Assembly (NCBI RefSeq): GCF_001638985.1
Contig: NW_017265151.1
Location: forward strand, 993,757-1,057,756
Length of the DNA: 64,000 nucleotides
Reading direction: 5' to 3'
Origin: Phycomyces blakesleeanus NRRL 1555(-)
Lineage: Eukaryota > Mucoromycota > Mucoromycetes > Mucorales > Phycomycetaceae
Part shown: positions 48,291 through 60,150 of the stretch, one piece after another
Layout of the letters: every line of letters starts with the position of its first letter
Position numbering within the stretch: position 1 is the stretch's first letter
Translations under genes and position numbers: made by a program
The notes under the pieces: model-generated
The model's input: only the letters and a program-made list of their open reading frames with translations
Database searches by the model: none
What the model was told of the DNA's origin: nothing

Positions 48291-48890
48291 ATGTTGCTTT
48301 CCAATCCTGCTTCAGAACGAGCAGGAATCAACATAAGAACAGCTCAGGGATGGGTAAAGCGAATGGACGATGATCCAGAATGGGATATATACGGCAAGTT
48401 TATGAACAAAGCCAATCGTGGTGAATCTCAACTACATGAAGAGCATAAGTATTCCCTGATTCATCTTTTCAATGAGCAACCTCAAGTAACAAGAACGAAT
48501 GTCGTTTATATCCTTACCGCAAAATGCGAGGATTTCAGCTTGAAAGAGTCTCAAGTACGTAGGCACTTTCATAAAAGATCAATACAACTTGAAAGTCAAG
48601 CAGATCACTTGTCGTCCTGTGGCTAAAGACTCTGTAAAAACCACGCATCAAGAGGAAATGGTGGGTCGAGAAATATCTCAGACAGATATGGATTATCTAA
48701 GTAACGTCTTCTTTAATGAGGTTGCATTCGATATCAAAATAAAGACCTTTGACGGGAAGATCTGCAAAAGGAACTTCAGTCATGTTTACTACACCATCGA
48801 CTCGTGCAGTATCTCACATCATTCTAGGGACAATCTCTGTCATGGGTGTAGTGAATATCAAGATTATGCATATCTTTGTAGCTATAGGAA
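48291..48890 (+). pseudogene. Tc1-like transposase fragment (N-terminal half)
   Basis: Opens with a helix-turn-helix region like that of the 2.2-kb copy (GINIRTAQGWVKRMDDDPEW), then a linker and VRRHFHKRSIQLES. Frameshifts follow (TDMDYLSNVFFNEVAFDIKI near 48690-48740 is the degraded first catalytic segment, with Asn before the Glu in place of the catalytic Asp). No later catalytic motifs were found. It is a separate, older insertion, distinct from the element starting at 49291. Confidence 0.65.
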
Positions 48891-49290
48891 TTGACACCCC
48901 TTCTTCCTGCGAAATTTAAATAAAGCGGCGTATTCGCTCAGGTCAATACATATCCTTTCTTTTCGTATCGTCTGAAAGAGAAACCGCAGCTAGATTAGTA
49001 GTGATCTCCTCTAAGTTCTCGTTCATTTTAATGTAGTAATCTCGCCGTATTAATAACCTAAATACATATCCTCAGCTTCACTTTCAGGATAAAATTCAAT
49101 TATGGGTTGATAATTTGTGCAATCCATTCTTCCTATGAAAATATTAACCTTTTATATGTAATAATCTAATGAAAAATGCCCAATATGGTTATGGAAATGG
49201 TCTAGTAAAAATTTACGGATGTCTCTTGGGAAATTTGCAATGGTCTCTAAAGAATTTTGCAGCCGTCTCGTTTTAGGTTAAAATCCTGTA

Positions 49291-50895
49291 TTTGTCGGTT
49301 CTACACTGAGATAATTATCGGTTTTTTTAACTCATTTAATCATATGAGTTCATGTAATTTTTTGAAAGGCATAGCAGCTTTGCGAAGTTTTATTTCTTTT
49401 TTTTAAGACCTACAAATGACAAAGTCTATTTTTTATGAAGATGGGCAAGATAGCGACTTTAATGAACAAAGAGAAAATTTTTTTTATCCAATGGAGGGCA
49501 TCTTAACTGAAATTGCAGATCCCAACATTGTTCTTGAGACGATTACAAATCAAAGGGAATATCTAGCTCTAAAGCTTATTGAAAGAGCCATTCAAGAGAA
49601 AAATTCTAAGGAAATAAATGTCGTTCAATCGACTAAAAAGTACAATATCTATACCGACAAAGAATGAGAAAATTTTATAGACCTAATGATAGAAGCACCT
49701 GAAGAACGAGGCAATATTGCCAAGTTTTCAAAGTAGCTCGCCATCAATCCACGCACGGCGGAAAGATGGTAGAAGAGCTACCAAACGAGTGGGAAGTTCC
49801 ATATAGAAAGACGGCCAACATTGGCCCAAAAAGCTTCATCACTGCCAAACAAGAAGAGCATATAGAACGTTTAATTTAACAAGACCCTCAAGTCGTTACT
49901 GAGGATATCATAGATGGCTTGACTACGCAGCTTGAAGCCTTTTCGATCTCTGTATCACGAATAAACCACTATTTGAAGAACAACATGCATATCAGTGTAA
50001 ATAGACCTACATGTGAGGCCGAAAAAAAGAAATTCTATTGAGAATTTGAATACAAGGAAACAGTGGTTTATGGAATGGAAAGATACAAATCTAGATTACA
50101 CAAATAATTGTGTGTTTATAGACGAGACAGGTTTCAGTATTAACATGCGAAACAGTTGGGCAAGATCAGTGAGAGAAACTCTTGCCATTGTCCCATGTGC
50201 CAAAATCAAGGCCACCATCCCATACAATAATTGTCCCAATTCATGCCTCTAGTGTACTTCATGTAGTATTGAAAAAGCCGCCACTTAAATCCGATAGAAG
50301 CTCTCAGAATAAAAAGATTAAAAAGATCAATAATGGCAAGAAACGAGCATTCTCAGATATTGTTAATGAAAAAACAAATGTAGAAGAGGATGAGAATATT
50401 GACGACAATGCTAAACCCGTATCAAAAGGTACAAATACCGCCCACTTCATCAAGTTTATTAATGAACTGCTAGATGTAATGGACTTTGATCATAGCTTAA
50501 AGGGAAGTTATATTGTTATGGACAATGCTTCCATACATAAATTGGATTCAATGAAAAGAGAGGTTGAAAGCAGACGTTACCGTGTGATGTACCTTCCTCG
50601 TACTCTCCTAAGCTAAATCCTATTGAGCAGTTTTGGGCAATCGTGAAGGGCAAATTGAAACGCCACCGATTGAGGACTGAAGAGAATCTATCGTGTAGAA
50701 TTGCTGACGCTTGTAATGAAGTTCTTATCAGTGACCTTTATGGCTTCGCCAGCCATTCTAAACGTCAGATAATAAACTGTTATAATAAAACTCCATTTTA
50801 ATAACAATACAACTATCTTTAAAAAAAATAACATGTCCTTATGTCGACAAGTTGGTATAAAAAACCGACAATTATCTCAGTGTAGAACCGACAGA
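49291..50895 (+). mobile_element. Tc1/mariner-like element with intact TIRs and TA flanks
   Basis: Left end TTTGTCGGTTCTACACTGAG at 49291. The right end, read in reverse complement from 50895, begins TCTGTCGGTTCTACACTGAG. The ~36-bp repeats share nearly all positions through GATAATTRTCGGTTTTTT. TA dinucleotides flank both ends (49289-49290 and 50896-50897), the target duplication expected for this superfamily. At 1,605 bp it has the size of a complete element, but the transposase inside is broken. Confidence 0.88.
49416..50801 (+). pseudogene. Decayed Tc1/mariner-like transposase within the TIR element
   Basis: Reads from MTKSIFYEDGQDSDFNEQRE to YNKTPF-stop, with stops near 49667 and 49879 and frameshifts near 50025, 50200 and 50595. 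Catalytic landmarks are all present: DYTNNCVFIDETGF (Asp 1), GSYIVMDNASIH (Asp 2) and, after the last frameshift, SPKLNPIEQFWAIVK (Glu). Between them is an insertion-like acidic/lysine stretch (EKTNVEEDENIDDNA). It is of the same family as the 2.2-kb copy, where a TGA replaces the Cys seen here before the VFxDE motif. It cannot supply transposase, but the ends could still be mobilised by another source. Confidence 0.82.
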
Positions 50896-50901
50896 TAGAT
50901 T

Positions 50902-53520
50902 TTATTTTTTCGATTCTTATTTTAGTTACCGACGATTGCTTTTTTAGTAATCGACAGTGTCTTTTAAAACCCGCCAATTTTCACAAGTATGACTGTACCA
51001 AACCAGCCTCATATTCATTGATAAAACATTCAAAAATTATATCGACGCTTCAAAAAACAAACACCTCTTTAGCTTTTAAAAATGGGGCACAGTATGTTTT
51101 AAGTATGTTTTAAAAATCAAATGTACTTCTTTAAAGAAGTTGGTGAAATACGAAAGAGAGAGAAAGAGAAAAGGAGAAAAACGCTCCTTGTGACTATGTG
51201 ATATTATGTACGTGATTACCATATACTGATACCCTTGTGAACTAACAGTTTTACACTATATATATATAATTTAGTGTGACCATATCTATAGGAGTAGTAG
51301 TAGTTTTTAACGAGGCTCAAACTAACGTGAAAATCTAAATTTATTGGCCACTTACCAGACCTTTTTGAGGAACTCTCCTGTTCTTATGCCTGTATGAAAA
51401 AATAAGAGTAAATTCAATGCATAAATTATTAACGACATACTCTCCTTTATATATATAAACGTAAGCTTTTAAAATTCCACCAAAAATATGTTAAATCTCT
51501 ATATTTTTTTAAGTGCTATCTTTTGGTTTTGACGGATGATTTTGTGAAATGTGCCTGAAGGTTTGTTACTAGGACAACGAGTAATCTTCATTCATTAAAC
51601 TCGATAATATAACATAAACCACGTCTAGTTTTATAGTAGCTAGTGAATGTAACTCTTTGGAAATCTTAAAGAAAGTTATATTGCAAATAAGGATAATAAT
51701 AATAAGTATACAAATGTTGGGCATATGTTAAACTTAGGTGTAATTTGGTTACGTTGACTGAAGATCTCACGATGAATTCATGTCTGGAACAATAAGTCTT
51801 CCAGTTGACTTGTGCGCAATATATCCCTAATGACAACCTTTCATAGAAATACTACTATCGAAATGGAAGTAAGTTGTAGTAAAAAAAAAATTACGTATTC
51901 TCTGCTCTAAACAGGTAATATGAGCCTCTTTCTTATGTTGTTTGATTTACACAAGATAAAGCGGGAAACATACTCTTAACGTCTGATAGTGGTCCTGTCT
52001 GCTCTGACTTTTAAAGTTTTTTTTTTTAAGAAAAAATGTACGTCTTGCTTAATGCCTGTCCTAGAGAAGTCTACCATTTATATATATGACAACTTTGACA
52101 TTGGTACTAATTATCACATGCTTTTTTACTTTCACTTTTAATATTAACATGGCCAACTAAGGTATGCTATATAATTTCAGGTTTCCGAGAAAAAAGAAGA
52201 GCTGTAATTTGGTGAAATTGTTATTATTTTTCGAATGATTAACTAGCAGTGATTTATTTGGACCATCAATGCTAAATAGAGTACTTTCTATTAGAAAGAC
52301 ATTAAATGATTTATGTAAATTGAATAAACTTACACTCTAAGTTACCTAGTCTTCATGTTCATATTGAGGGATTTAACTCGATTAATTATTCTTATTATAC
52401 TTTAACTGTTTGTATACCAAAATTGCTTATGTGTTCAAAGCATACAATAATAAATCGTATGCTTTTGGCTTGCATTAAAGCATAAAAAAGGTCTACAGTA
52501 GTAGTATATTAATTAACAGATATTTTGGACCTGAGTTTTGACCTAGCACGCTTCAGCCTATCACCTGCCCTCCAACACTCGAGAAAAAAAGGAAAGAAAT
52601 ATTGGCATTTAATTTAGTGTCTACATTGCACAGTTGGCAGAGTATTAAATCAATGGCTTTATTACTATCAGTATTATTAGTATTATTATACACATAACGG
52701 CATGTCCCAGTTAAGACAAATATGTTCAAAGTTCGATGTTTTAAGCATCCATTTTGCCCTGCAGATCTCTAGGTATCTTCTGATAAACACTTTGACGGCA
52801 CGACCAAACACAATCTGGACCATTACTAACTATGATGACAATAGGTACCCGCACCAGCGATATTAATATTGCACTTCAAATACTTTAGATGACTGCGATT
52901 GATTTCCTAACAAGGGAAACATATTAATTAATTAGATAGATAGATCTATCGGATCTACAAGTATTTCCAAAGCTTGTGATAGCGTAAAAGAAGAAGAAGA
53001 GTCTTGTTCCAATGTTAGTACAACAACAACAACGACAATAAAAATCAGCAGGGTCTCATTAATGACCAAATAAATTATCAGTATAGTCCTTTTTTTTCAA
53101 TGAAATTATCAAAAACAAATGCACGTATATTGAGTGTCTTGTTAATATAGTGTAATCAAAATATCATTGACAGAAAGGAAGGAATAAAAACTGATAATTT
53201 GCATCAAGTGTCTAATATGTTTCTGTTAATTTGTTTGAGTTACGCTGTGCAAAAAAGAAATCGTCTTAATTAGAAGGTAGAAATTGTCTCAATCAAAGGT
53301 TTTATTTGTCCAGAAATAAATAGATCATCTAAATTTCAGATCGAAAAAAAAAAGAAAAAAAAAGAAGAAAAAGAAGAAGAAAGAAAGAAGAAGACATGGA
53401 TCGAAATATGAAATGATAATAAAAATGATAATAAAGAGAATGAATGAATGAATGAATGAATGAATGAATGAATGGGCGAAAATGTTATGTACAATAGAAG
53501 TTGAAATATGTACATTGCGT
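50902..53520. other. AT-rich intergenic region, no gene seen
   Basis: About 2.6 kb without recognisable coding sequence, RNA or element ends. Short tracts of GAAGAA, ACAACAACAAC (53017-53035) and poly-T occur. The last 200 bases include a (GAAT)n repeat listed separately. Confidence 0.55.
53438..53474 (+). repeat. (GAAT)9 microsatellite
   Basis: Nine GAAT units just downstream (3') of the PX-PB1 gene stop codon, probably in its 3' UTR. Confidence 0.88.
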
Positions 53521-54918
53521 CTATACACAACGCAGTGTAACCTTGTCCAGGTCATGCCATTGGGTATGCATAGCCAAAGTCCAATCACTTTGGTCACCAA
53601 TGATAGTATCTGTGCCAGAAATGTCTTCCTGATAAGTAGAAGAAGCTGATGACCGTGTGTGATTAAACAACAGGTGAGGGTCCTTGTCCAGCACTATGCC
53701 TCCCATGCCAGGGTCGGCCAACTTTTGGGAAATACGCTGCTGAAGCTCCTTTAGATCGATAGAACGTGGTACTTGAATGACGATAATATTATCGGCATCA
53801 TATACCACTTTGATCTTGATGGTCCTTAAAGATGGAGATCCGTTGGTGCTGTGTGAAGGACTTGGAGATGCGCTAGTGTTGACTGTGCTGCATGTATTTG
53901 TGCTGCAGGAAGTATGTATACTGGCACAGCTACTGCTTGTGCTTGTGCTGCTTGCCATGGCCGGCGTTGATAATGGAACAATTGAAGGCGTAGCGCGGTT
54001 ATTCCATGGCAGAATTACTGTTGCTGCCTGGGTGCAAAATAAGGACAGAGAAGATGTGGAGGCGACGGAAGATGTTGAGGTGGTCGAGGTAGTGGAAACA
54101 GGCATTGGACCACGAATTGAAGGACATCGCAGACGTTTCCACCGCGAGGGTAAAGGCAAAGGTAAGGATAAGGGGTGAAGTGAGTGTAGTGGGTGAGTCG
54201 CTGACTTTACAGGTAGTGTGGCAAGTGAGATTGGAGTTATAGGAGGTTGTCTGAGATTGGGTTGAGAAACTGATTTGGGGAGTCCAGAGGCGACTGATTT
54301 AACCTGGCCAACAGAGCTAGATCGTACCAGTCGACGCTTTGGTTCTTTGGGGGTTGGCTTTGTTAATTTTGAAGATTGCTGGTCCCGCCAGAGTTGCTCT
54401 TCGGTATCTGCTTTTTGAAGTCCAAAAAACTCGAGAACAAGAAGAGATTGGGTGATAGAAGTTGGAAGTTGAAACAGGGCATCTACAAAGCGCTCGAGCT
54501 CTGCTCGGCGCTGGATATGGATTTGTTTATTGGGAAGAATTTGGATACGACCCTTGATTTTTGGTAAGACCAGTGTGTCTTGATTTTGTGCTGATTTTTG
54601 ACGCGAGTTGCGGCCGATACTGCTCAAGGGAGGGCGTGCAGGCGAGAAGGTTGTTTGCAGGCTTTGGGAAAAGTGAGAAAAGTCTTCGTAGCGGCGGGCA
54701 ATGGTGTAGGACTTGCGAGCCAAATTTCGAGAGCCAGCTGTGTTGTTTTGGGGGTCAGCTTGCTGGGGATCTACGTCGATCAAGAACCATATCTTCTGAT
54801 CTGAACGCCTTTCAAAGCCGATGATAGTGACATGGTGAATTGGAGGAGCGAGTTTGACACCCGGGCAGAATCTAGTCTGGGAGTGAGAAGGTCTGGGATG
54901 TAAGAGGTGCGGTGGCAT
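53521..54918 (-). CDS. PX and PB1 domain protein
   Basis: Intronless, 465 residues, minus strand. The N-terminal ~170 residues are a PX (phosphoinositide-binding) domain: VTIIGFERRSDQKIWFLIDV, KSYTIARRYEDFSHFSQSL (the R(R/K)YxxF motif), and KIKGRIQILPNKQIHIQRR with the downstream RRAELERFVDALFQLP. A basic, Ser/Thr/Pro-rich linker (about 180-365) includes TSTTSTTSTSSVASTSS. The C-terminal ~90 residues look like a PB1 domain: RTIKIKVVYDADNIIVIQVP, then LQQRISQKLADPG and a final DWTLAMHTQWHDLDKVTLRC. PX plus PB1 recalls the Bem1/Scd2 polarity scaffold and p40phox, but no SH3 domain is present. A membrane-recruited partner of a PB1 protein (Cdc24-like) in polarity or NADPH oxidase control is a reasonable inference. 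Confidence 0.85.
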   Translation of the reverse strand: MPPHLLHPRPSHSQTRFCPGVKLAPPIHHVTIIGFERRSDQKIWFLIDVDPQQADPQNNTAGSRNLARKSYTIARRYEDFSHFSQSLQTTFSPARPPLSSIGRNSRQKSAQNQDTLVLPKIKGRIQILPNKQIHIQRRAELERFVDALFQLPTSITQSLLVLEFFGLQKADTEEQLWRDQQSSKLTKPTPKEPKRRLVRSSSVGQVKSVASGLPKSVSQPNLRQPPITPISLATLPVKSATHPLHSLHPLSLPLPLPSRWKRLRCPSIRGPMPVSTTSTTSTSSVASTSSLSLFCTQAATVILPWNNRATPSIVPLSTPAMASSTSTSSSCASIHTSCSTNTCSTVNTSASPSPSHSTNGSPSLRTIKIKVVYDADNIIVIQVPRSIDLKELQQRISQKLADPGMGGIVLDKDPHLLFNHTRSSASSTYQEDISGTDTIIGDQSDWTLAMHTQWHDLDKVTLRCV

Positions 54919-55618
54919 GGAGATTATTAGTAGAGGTAGAAGTAGAAGAGAAGAAAAAAGAAGAGAGTGGCTGTGTAAGTGTGAGGGAGTTTATATATTT
55001 GTTTGTTTGAAGATCTAATATAGACGATGGCATTATTAATTGCCTGAATTCTGGGGGAGGGGGGGGGTACACTTTCTATATACAGGGCATGGGTAGTAAA
55101 AGGAAAGACTGGGGGGTTGATATGTGGGGGCTCCTTTTTATTATATATATTCTGTGCTCAAAAAAAAAAGACAAAAAAGGGCCTTTAAAGTAATAATATT
55201 AAAAAAAAAAAGTGATAGAATGAAGTCCACTCAGTCAATTTCGCATTCCAGTCCTCTTGACATCTGCCATAGAGATTTCATATAGAATATTGACCTTGCT
55301 GATTTTTTTTTGATATTTTTGTTCTTTCATAAATATAGCGATATGCTATCTACCTCTTGACCAAAAGAGAAATATAAGAAATAAGAGGCATTCAAGCTTG
55401 GTTCCAAGGCATGTGTTAAGGTTTTCCAAGGAGTCAATTTGTATCTATTATAATTATGATTACAGTAATTATAATACAAATACAAATACAGATACAAATT
55501 AACTCTCTTCTACTTTATTTCCTTCCTCCGAAACTTGTTTGCATGGCAGGCTTGCTTGCTTTCTTGGTTGGTTAGTTTACCTTTTTGTTTATTTATATGA
55601 CTTGTGCAAACGACATGT

Positions 55619-55903
55619 TTACCATGCGCCCACGCATGGATCTAAAAAAGAAAGGGTAGCTTTGGCTTCTGTTCCAGCTTGAATGGCAACAAAGCATGTC
55701 CCCAAAGGATAAGGTGCGATTGCGATGGTCCAGACAATCAAAAATATGTTCCTTTCATTAAAAGTTCTCCAAGACAAACTTCCAATTCTACCCTGCGCAT
55801 GTGCATGCAGGAACTGTGATATCCTCAGCAGTATAAGGATTCTCTTAACTTTTCTTTGCCTCTGTTCTGATTTTTGCTTTGGACTTCCTTTACTCTGCTG
55901 CAA
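55619..55903 (-). CDS. Possible small membrane protein, unassigned
   Basis: A minus-strand open stretch whose end reads SWRTFNERNIFLIVWTIAIA then PYPLGTCFVAIQAGTEAKAT, a plausible single membrane segment. A nearby upstream ATG (MVPVKMGQ, about 55976-55952), followed by a GT-AG intron and a basic exon (GSPKQKSEQRQRKV), could be its 5' end. I do not recognise the family, codon use is not decisive, and the CT-rich AG near 55640 could be a real acceptor. It may equally be chance. Confidence 0.22.
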   Translation of the reverse strand: MQQSKGSPKQKSEQRQRKVKRILILLRISQFLHAHAQGRIGSLSWRTFNERNIFLIVWTIAIAPYPLGTCFVAIQAGTEAKATLSFLDPCVGAW

Positions 55904-56122
55904 TAAAAGAAATATCCTTTATTTTATCCTATTGCTTTCGTAATGATGACTATTATCACCTTGGCCCATTTTGACCGGAACCATCCCTGCTCTCCGGCCG
56001 TTGAATGATTATTTAAAGACTGGGTTGTCCTATGTAACACAGATCCCATTCACGGAGACTTGCTTTTTTCATACACATCCACACATTCTTATGAGTAACT
56101 AAAATATATTTGTACAATAATC

Positions 56123-56187
56123 TGTAATTGTAATTGTAATTGTAATTGTAATTGTAATTGTAATTGTAATTATAATTATAATTATAA
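56123..56187 (+). repeat. (TGTAAT)n / (TATAAT)n microsatellite
   Basis: About eight TGTAAT hexamers (56123-56170) that shift by one base to TATAAT units up to about 56187. No coding role. Confidence 0.9.
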
Positions 56188-57379
56188 TACAATTCGATTA
56201 CAGTCAATTGTATTCAGTTGGATATATACTTACAATGGTATAAATTACCAAGTCATTTCAATAAAGAAATTGAGTCATATATATGTATGTACACACATAT
56301 TATTTAATCCCATTTCTCCTTGATATAACCACAACTGCTTAAAACCGATAATTCGTCTATTCAAGGGAACACTAAAGGCCAATCAATATAAATTTACATA
56401 ACTAAGCTGTTGTAGTTTGTGATCTTAATCTGTTTAAGCAAATACACACACACACATATATATATATGTGTGTATGTATGTGTGTGTTTGTATTTTACAA
56501 GGATTATCCAAGACTATAGCGAAGAATGCTATGAACGTGGTGTTCATTTGCTGGTCTGGAATCACACCATTTGTTCTATACTATTGAACTCTCTCTCTCT
56601 CTCTCTTTCTTTCTTTCTCCTATATGTCTTGTTTTGTGGCAATTTGATAAATAGGGTTTAAATACACACACACACACACATATAATTCTTTTTTAATCAG
56701 AAATATATGAATGTATCCTAACCCACAATCCAACGTCTTTCATACCTTTCCTATCTATGATCTGGGCTTTCCAGATCGTCGGCTTAATCACAGCCATCTT
56801 GTATGTATCTATGTTTTTATAAGTTGCTAAACAGGCCAATGCTCCTATATATCTCTTTTCCTTTTCTTTACTTGATAAATCTATAGATACATATCATATA
56901 CAATATGTTGAAATAAGAGGAATTCATTTCAAGTATATATATATATATAAATTCAAACCTCTTCCTCCTTGGTTTAAAAAGTAATATTCATTGATTTATT
57001 TAATTTTTGACAAAATAATCCAAAACTCAATAAAGTCAAATTCTTTTTTTTTTGTTTTTTTTTTTTACATACTTGCGTTATTATTAACTCTCATTTATAA
57101 CCTGTACCAGAAAAAATAGCTAAAGAACAAAACCAGAGGGCTACATTCAAGGCAATTCTTTCTTTCTTACTTTTTCTTCTTTTTTACATCTTTCTAGAAT
57201 ATTGTGATGTCACTCAAAGCTACAATCCGTCCATGTCACAATTACTATATTAGAATTTCAAATTGACATAATCACACGCCAAATATAGCAAGAAAAGACC
57301 CTTTTCCTCTCGATTTTTCTTTTTTGGTTTTTTTTTTTTTTTGGTTCTTGCTTGGGTCTTGTCGAGTTGAAAGAGCATC

Positions 57380-59909
57380 ATGTCCAATCCTGAGCCGATT
57401 CCATTTGTGCATTACTATTGCGATTGTCCAGACTTCACTAGTTACTCTGACAGCCACAATGGACGTCGATCGATCGAACCTTCCGTCAAAAAAGACACCT
57501 CATTTGAAGAGAAATCTCAGTTCCTGACTGTAAATGATCCCATTCATCTATCTCGGAGTAGCTCCACAGGAACTGATGTCGGGGCATCATCAACAACAGC
57601 AACAGTAACTGGCCAACATCTTCTTTCAGCCCAGGCATCAAACTATGTTTATCCACTCTCGCGTCTCTATTTCTGCGAGGACTGTCATCAAATCCGGTGC
57701 CCATCCTGCGTTCAAGACGAAATTGTATCGTACTATTGTCCAAACTGTCTTTTTGAGGTACCAACTGCGAGTGTAAAGAGTGAAAAAAACAGGTATATAA
57801 GTGTGAATATGTACACACACAAACAAACACAGATATATATATAATACATACAAATAAAGTCAATAAGATGAAAGAGAGAGAGAGAGAGGAGATCGAGATA
57901 GATATAATAAAGTTTTTCGATTGATTGACACTACCATAGATGTGCTCGTAACTGTTTCCAGTGCCCAATTTGCCAAAATACACTGTCTGTTGTAGCTGCA
58001 CAGGAATCAGCCACGGTTCCGGCTGCAGCAGGTCCTTATTTCTTAGCTTGTAATGTCTGTCGCTGGAATTCACAAGAAATTGGCATGACATTCGAAAAAC
58101 CAACCAGTTTAGCATGCAAGTGGACTTTCTCAATTATGTTTCTTAATCAATATTTTTATTACTATTAGTCTTAGTATCAAGGATATATATATATATTGTA
58201 TGATCAATTTATATTTCGTTTATTTTTTCAGATAAATTATTATAATATATTATATTAGTCTCATAAATTCATTTTTATGCGTGTTTGTGTATATCTACAT
58301 ATAGTACAGCTACAAAAGAATGAAGAAGCCCTACCAGATGCCAAAGAGTTTGATCATTTGAAAGAACATTTTGAAAAATACTTGCGTGCAAATGCACCCC
58401 CTGCCTTGCCGACGAGCTTCATGTCGTTTTCAAACACGGGTGCATTCAACAAGATGATGGGTGGACAATTCTCGGGTGATACACAGGCACAAGGAAAGAA
58501 AGATGTCATTGAACCTTATGTACCCAGTGTTCAGATCCTCGATGATGATACAAAGACACTCAATAGCATGTTCAGTCTGCGAACTGTCGATCAAGGCAAG
58601 CTTGCAAGATAGATAGGGGAAACATGTTTAGTGTGGCTGATCCTTTCATATGTATTTTGTTTTTTGTTTTTGGATAGTATCTACACTAAGTCAAAGATTC
58701 ACGCAGCTACATGATCAACCGTACCAACTTAGGTAAATTACAGTTAATATTAAATGAGCATTAGTATTAGTATTAGTATTAGTATTAGTATTATTATTAT
58801 TATTTTAAAAAAAATAAAGGCACTGAATAATAAAATCCTGTGTGAATGTGTGTGTATAGCAAGATACACCCCCAAAGAATTCACCTTTGCATTAAGAGAT
58901 CAAAACGATGCCGTACATGTCGACACATCCTGATCAAACCCGAGCAAAAAGCCCAGGCCACTCGGTTCAAAATAAAACTAGTGGCCATGTAAGAACCTAA
59001 TGATCTTTAAATGATAATGAAAAAAATAATGTAGACAACTAATAGTATCATTATAGGAATTATATACCAAACATCACTATTGTCAAAATGCCAAGGAAAC
59101 CATGGCTTCTACAACTTGGTGTTCCAACTCAATTTGTATTAAAGTTTACCAACCCCCTCTATGAAGAAATGAGTATTACATTGGCTACACCCCAAATGCG
59201 TCGCAAATCTGCTACAGATTCCGAAGGACCACAAATACCAGAAAAGACAAATACCAAAATGATGGGAAAAGTTACAATCTTGTCCCCTCATTTTACTGTT
59301 GGTGCTTACAACGAAACGATTGAATACGATGATGAGTTGTACTCGAATGGGTCAACACGTAAAGCAAGCTACGGAGGAACAGCTGGAATTTCGTCCGGAG
59401 GAGGAGCGTCTGCTGGAGGAGCATCTGCAGGATGGAGTAGTGGTGTATATGATAGGCGTAACAATTACACGAGTGTGGTTGTGGAAGTTGTTCCCGAACA
59501 GTATGGTGAATTCAAGGTAAGATTTTTTTCTCCTTGAATTTTTAACATTACTACTGTTATTATTGATTGGTACTAGAATGGAAATAAAACAGGAAGACTT
59601 TTGTTTAAAAAGAAGGAGAAAAGGAGGATAAAAGAGGATATTAACATTTGACGTGCTTAGTTTCCTTTGCTTGTTACATACCACTACAAGGCTGATGATG
59701 GTCGAATGGATGTATCTTCTGGTGACATAGAAATGGATCTGGATGACATTGATCCTGATGACAGTTTCAGTGGATCCAAAAAAGCAAACTCATCTATCCG
59801 CATGGACGATGATCGTACAAAGAGTTTATCCTTCTGGTGTTTAATTGGACTTGGTCAGGTTTCTGGAGATCCCGAAAACAGACCTCTTGGTGAATCTTTT
59901 CATCATTAA
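57380..59909 (+). CDS. Dynactin subunit p62 (DCTN4 homologue)
   Basis: Pointed-end subunit of dynactin, the cytoplasmic dynein activator. Seven exons: 57380-57792, 57940-58115, 58305-58595, 58678-58732, 58860-58988, 59057-59516 and 59661-59909, giving 590 residues. Conserved features are the N-terminal cysteine clusters (LYFCEDCHQIRCPSC, YYCPNC, NCFQCPICQNTL, LACNVCRWNSQEIG), then LRANAPPALPTSF, the CRTCRHILIKPEQKA motif, ITIVKMPRKPWLL, LRFTNPL-like VLKFTNPLYEE, and the C-terminal FPLLVTYHY. The introns after exons 2 and 3 start with GCAAG instead of GT (T|GCAAGT and G|GCAAGC); both end in AG and are needed to keep the frame. If exon 3 is read on without splicing, it stops after QGKLAR. Confidence 0.92.
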
Positions 59910-60150
59910 ACAGTAAAATCACCCATAATTTCCTTCTTCATCTTCTTCTTCTTATTCCTCCTCTTTCTCTTCTTCTTCTTGTTTCATGACACATAGAAAT
60001 ACTTTTTTTTCCAACAAATCAAAGCCCTTATTTTTTTATAAACATAAATATATTGGTGTAAAAAAAGATGTTTGCTTTCTTTCTTTCTTTCTTTTTCTCT
60101 TTCTCCTTGCGTTTGTGTTGCTTTTATTTGGTATTACACGATTATTCATA

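Larger units (their letters stand above)
54919..57379. other. Intergenic region with simple repeats
   Basis: About 2.5 kb. It contains G/A-rich runs, an ATACAAAT tandem near 55468-55499, the AATTG repeat listed separately, and CA/TA/TG tracts (56443-56475, 56662-56682). A possible small gene at 55619-56000 (minus) is listed separately. The final ~100 bases are T-rich 5' flank of the dynactin gene. Confidence 0.55.

Noticed and set aside
58596..58612. Stop after QGKLAR as the true end of dynactin p62
   Set aside because: The family continues with VSTLSQRFTQL and CRTCRHI. A GC-AG intron restores the frame exactly.
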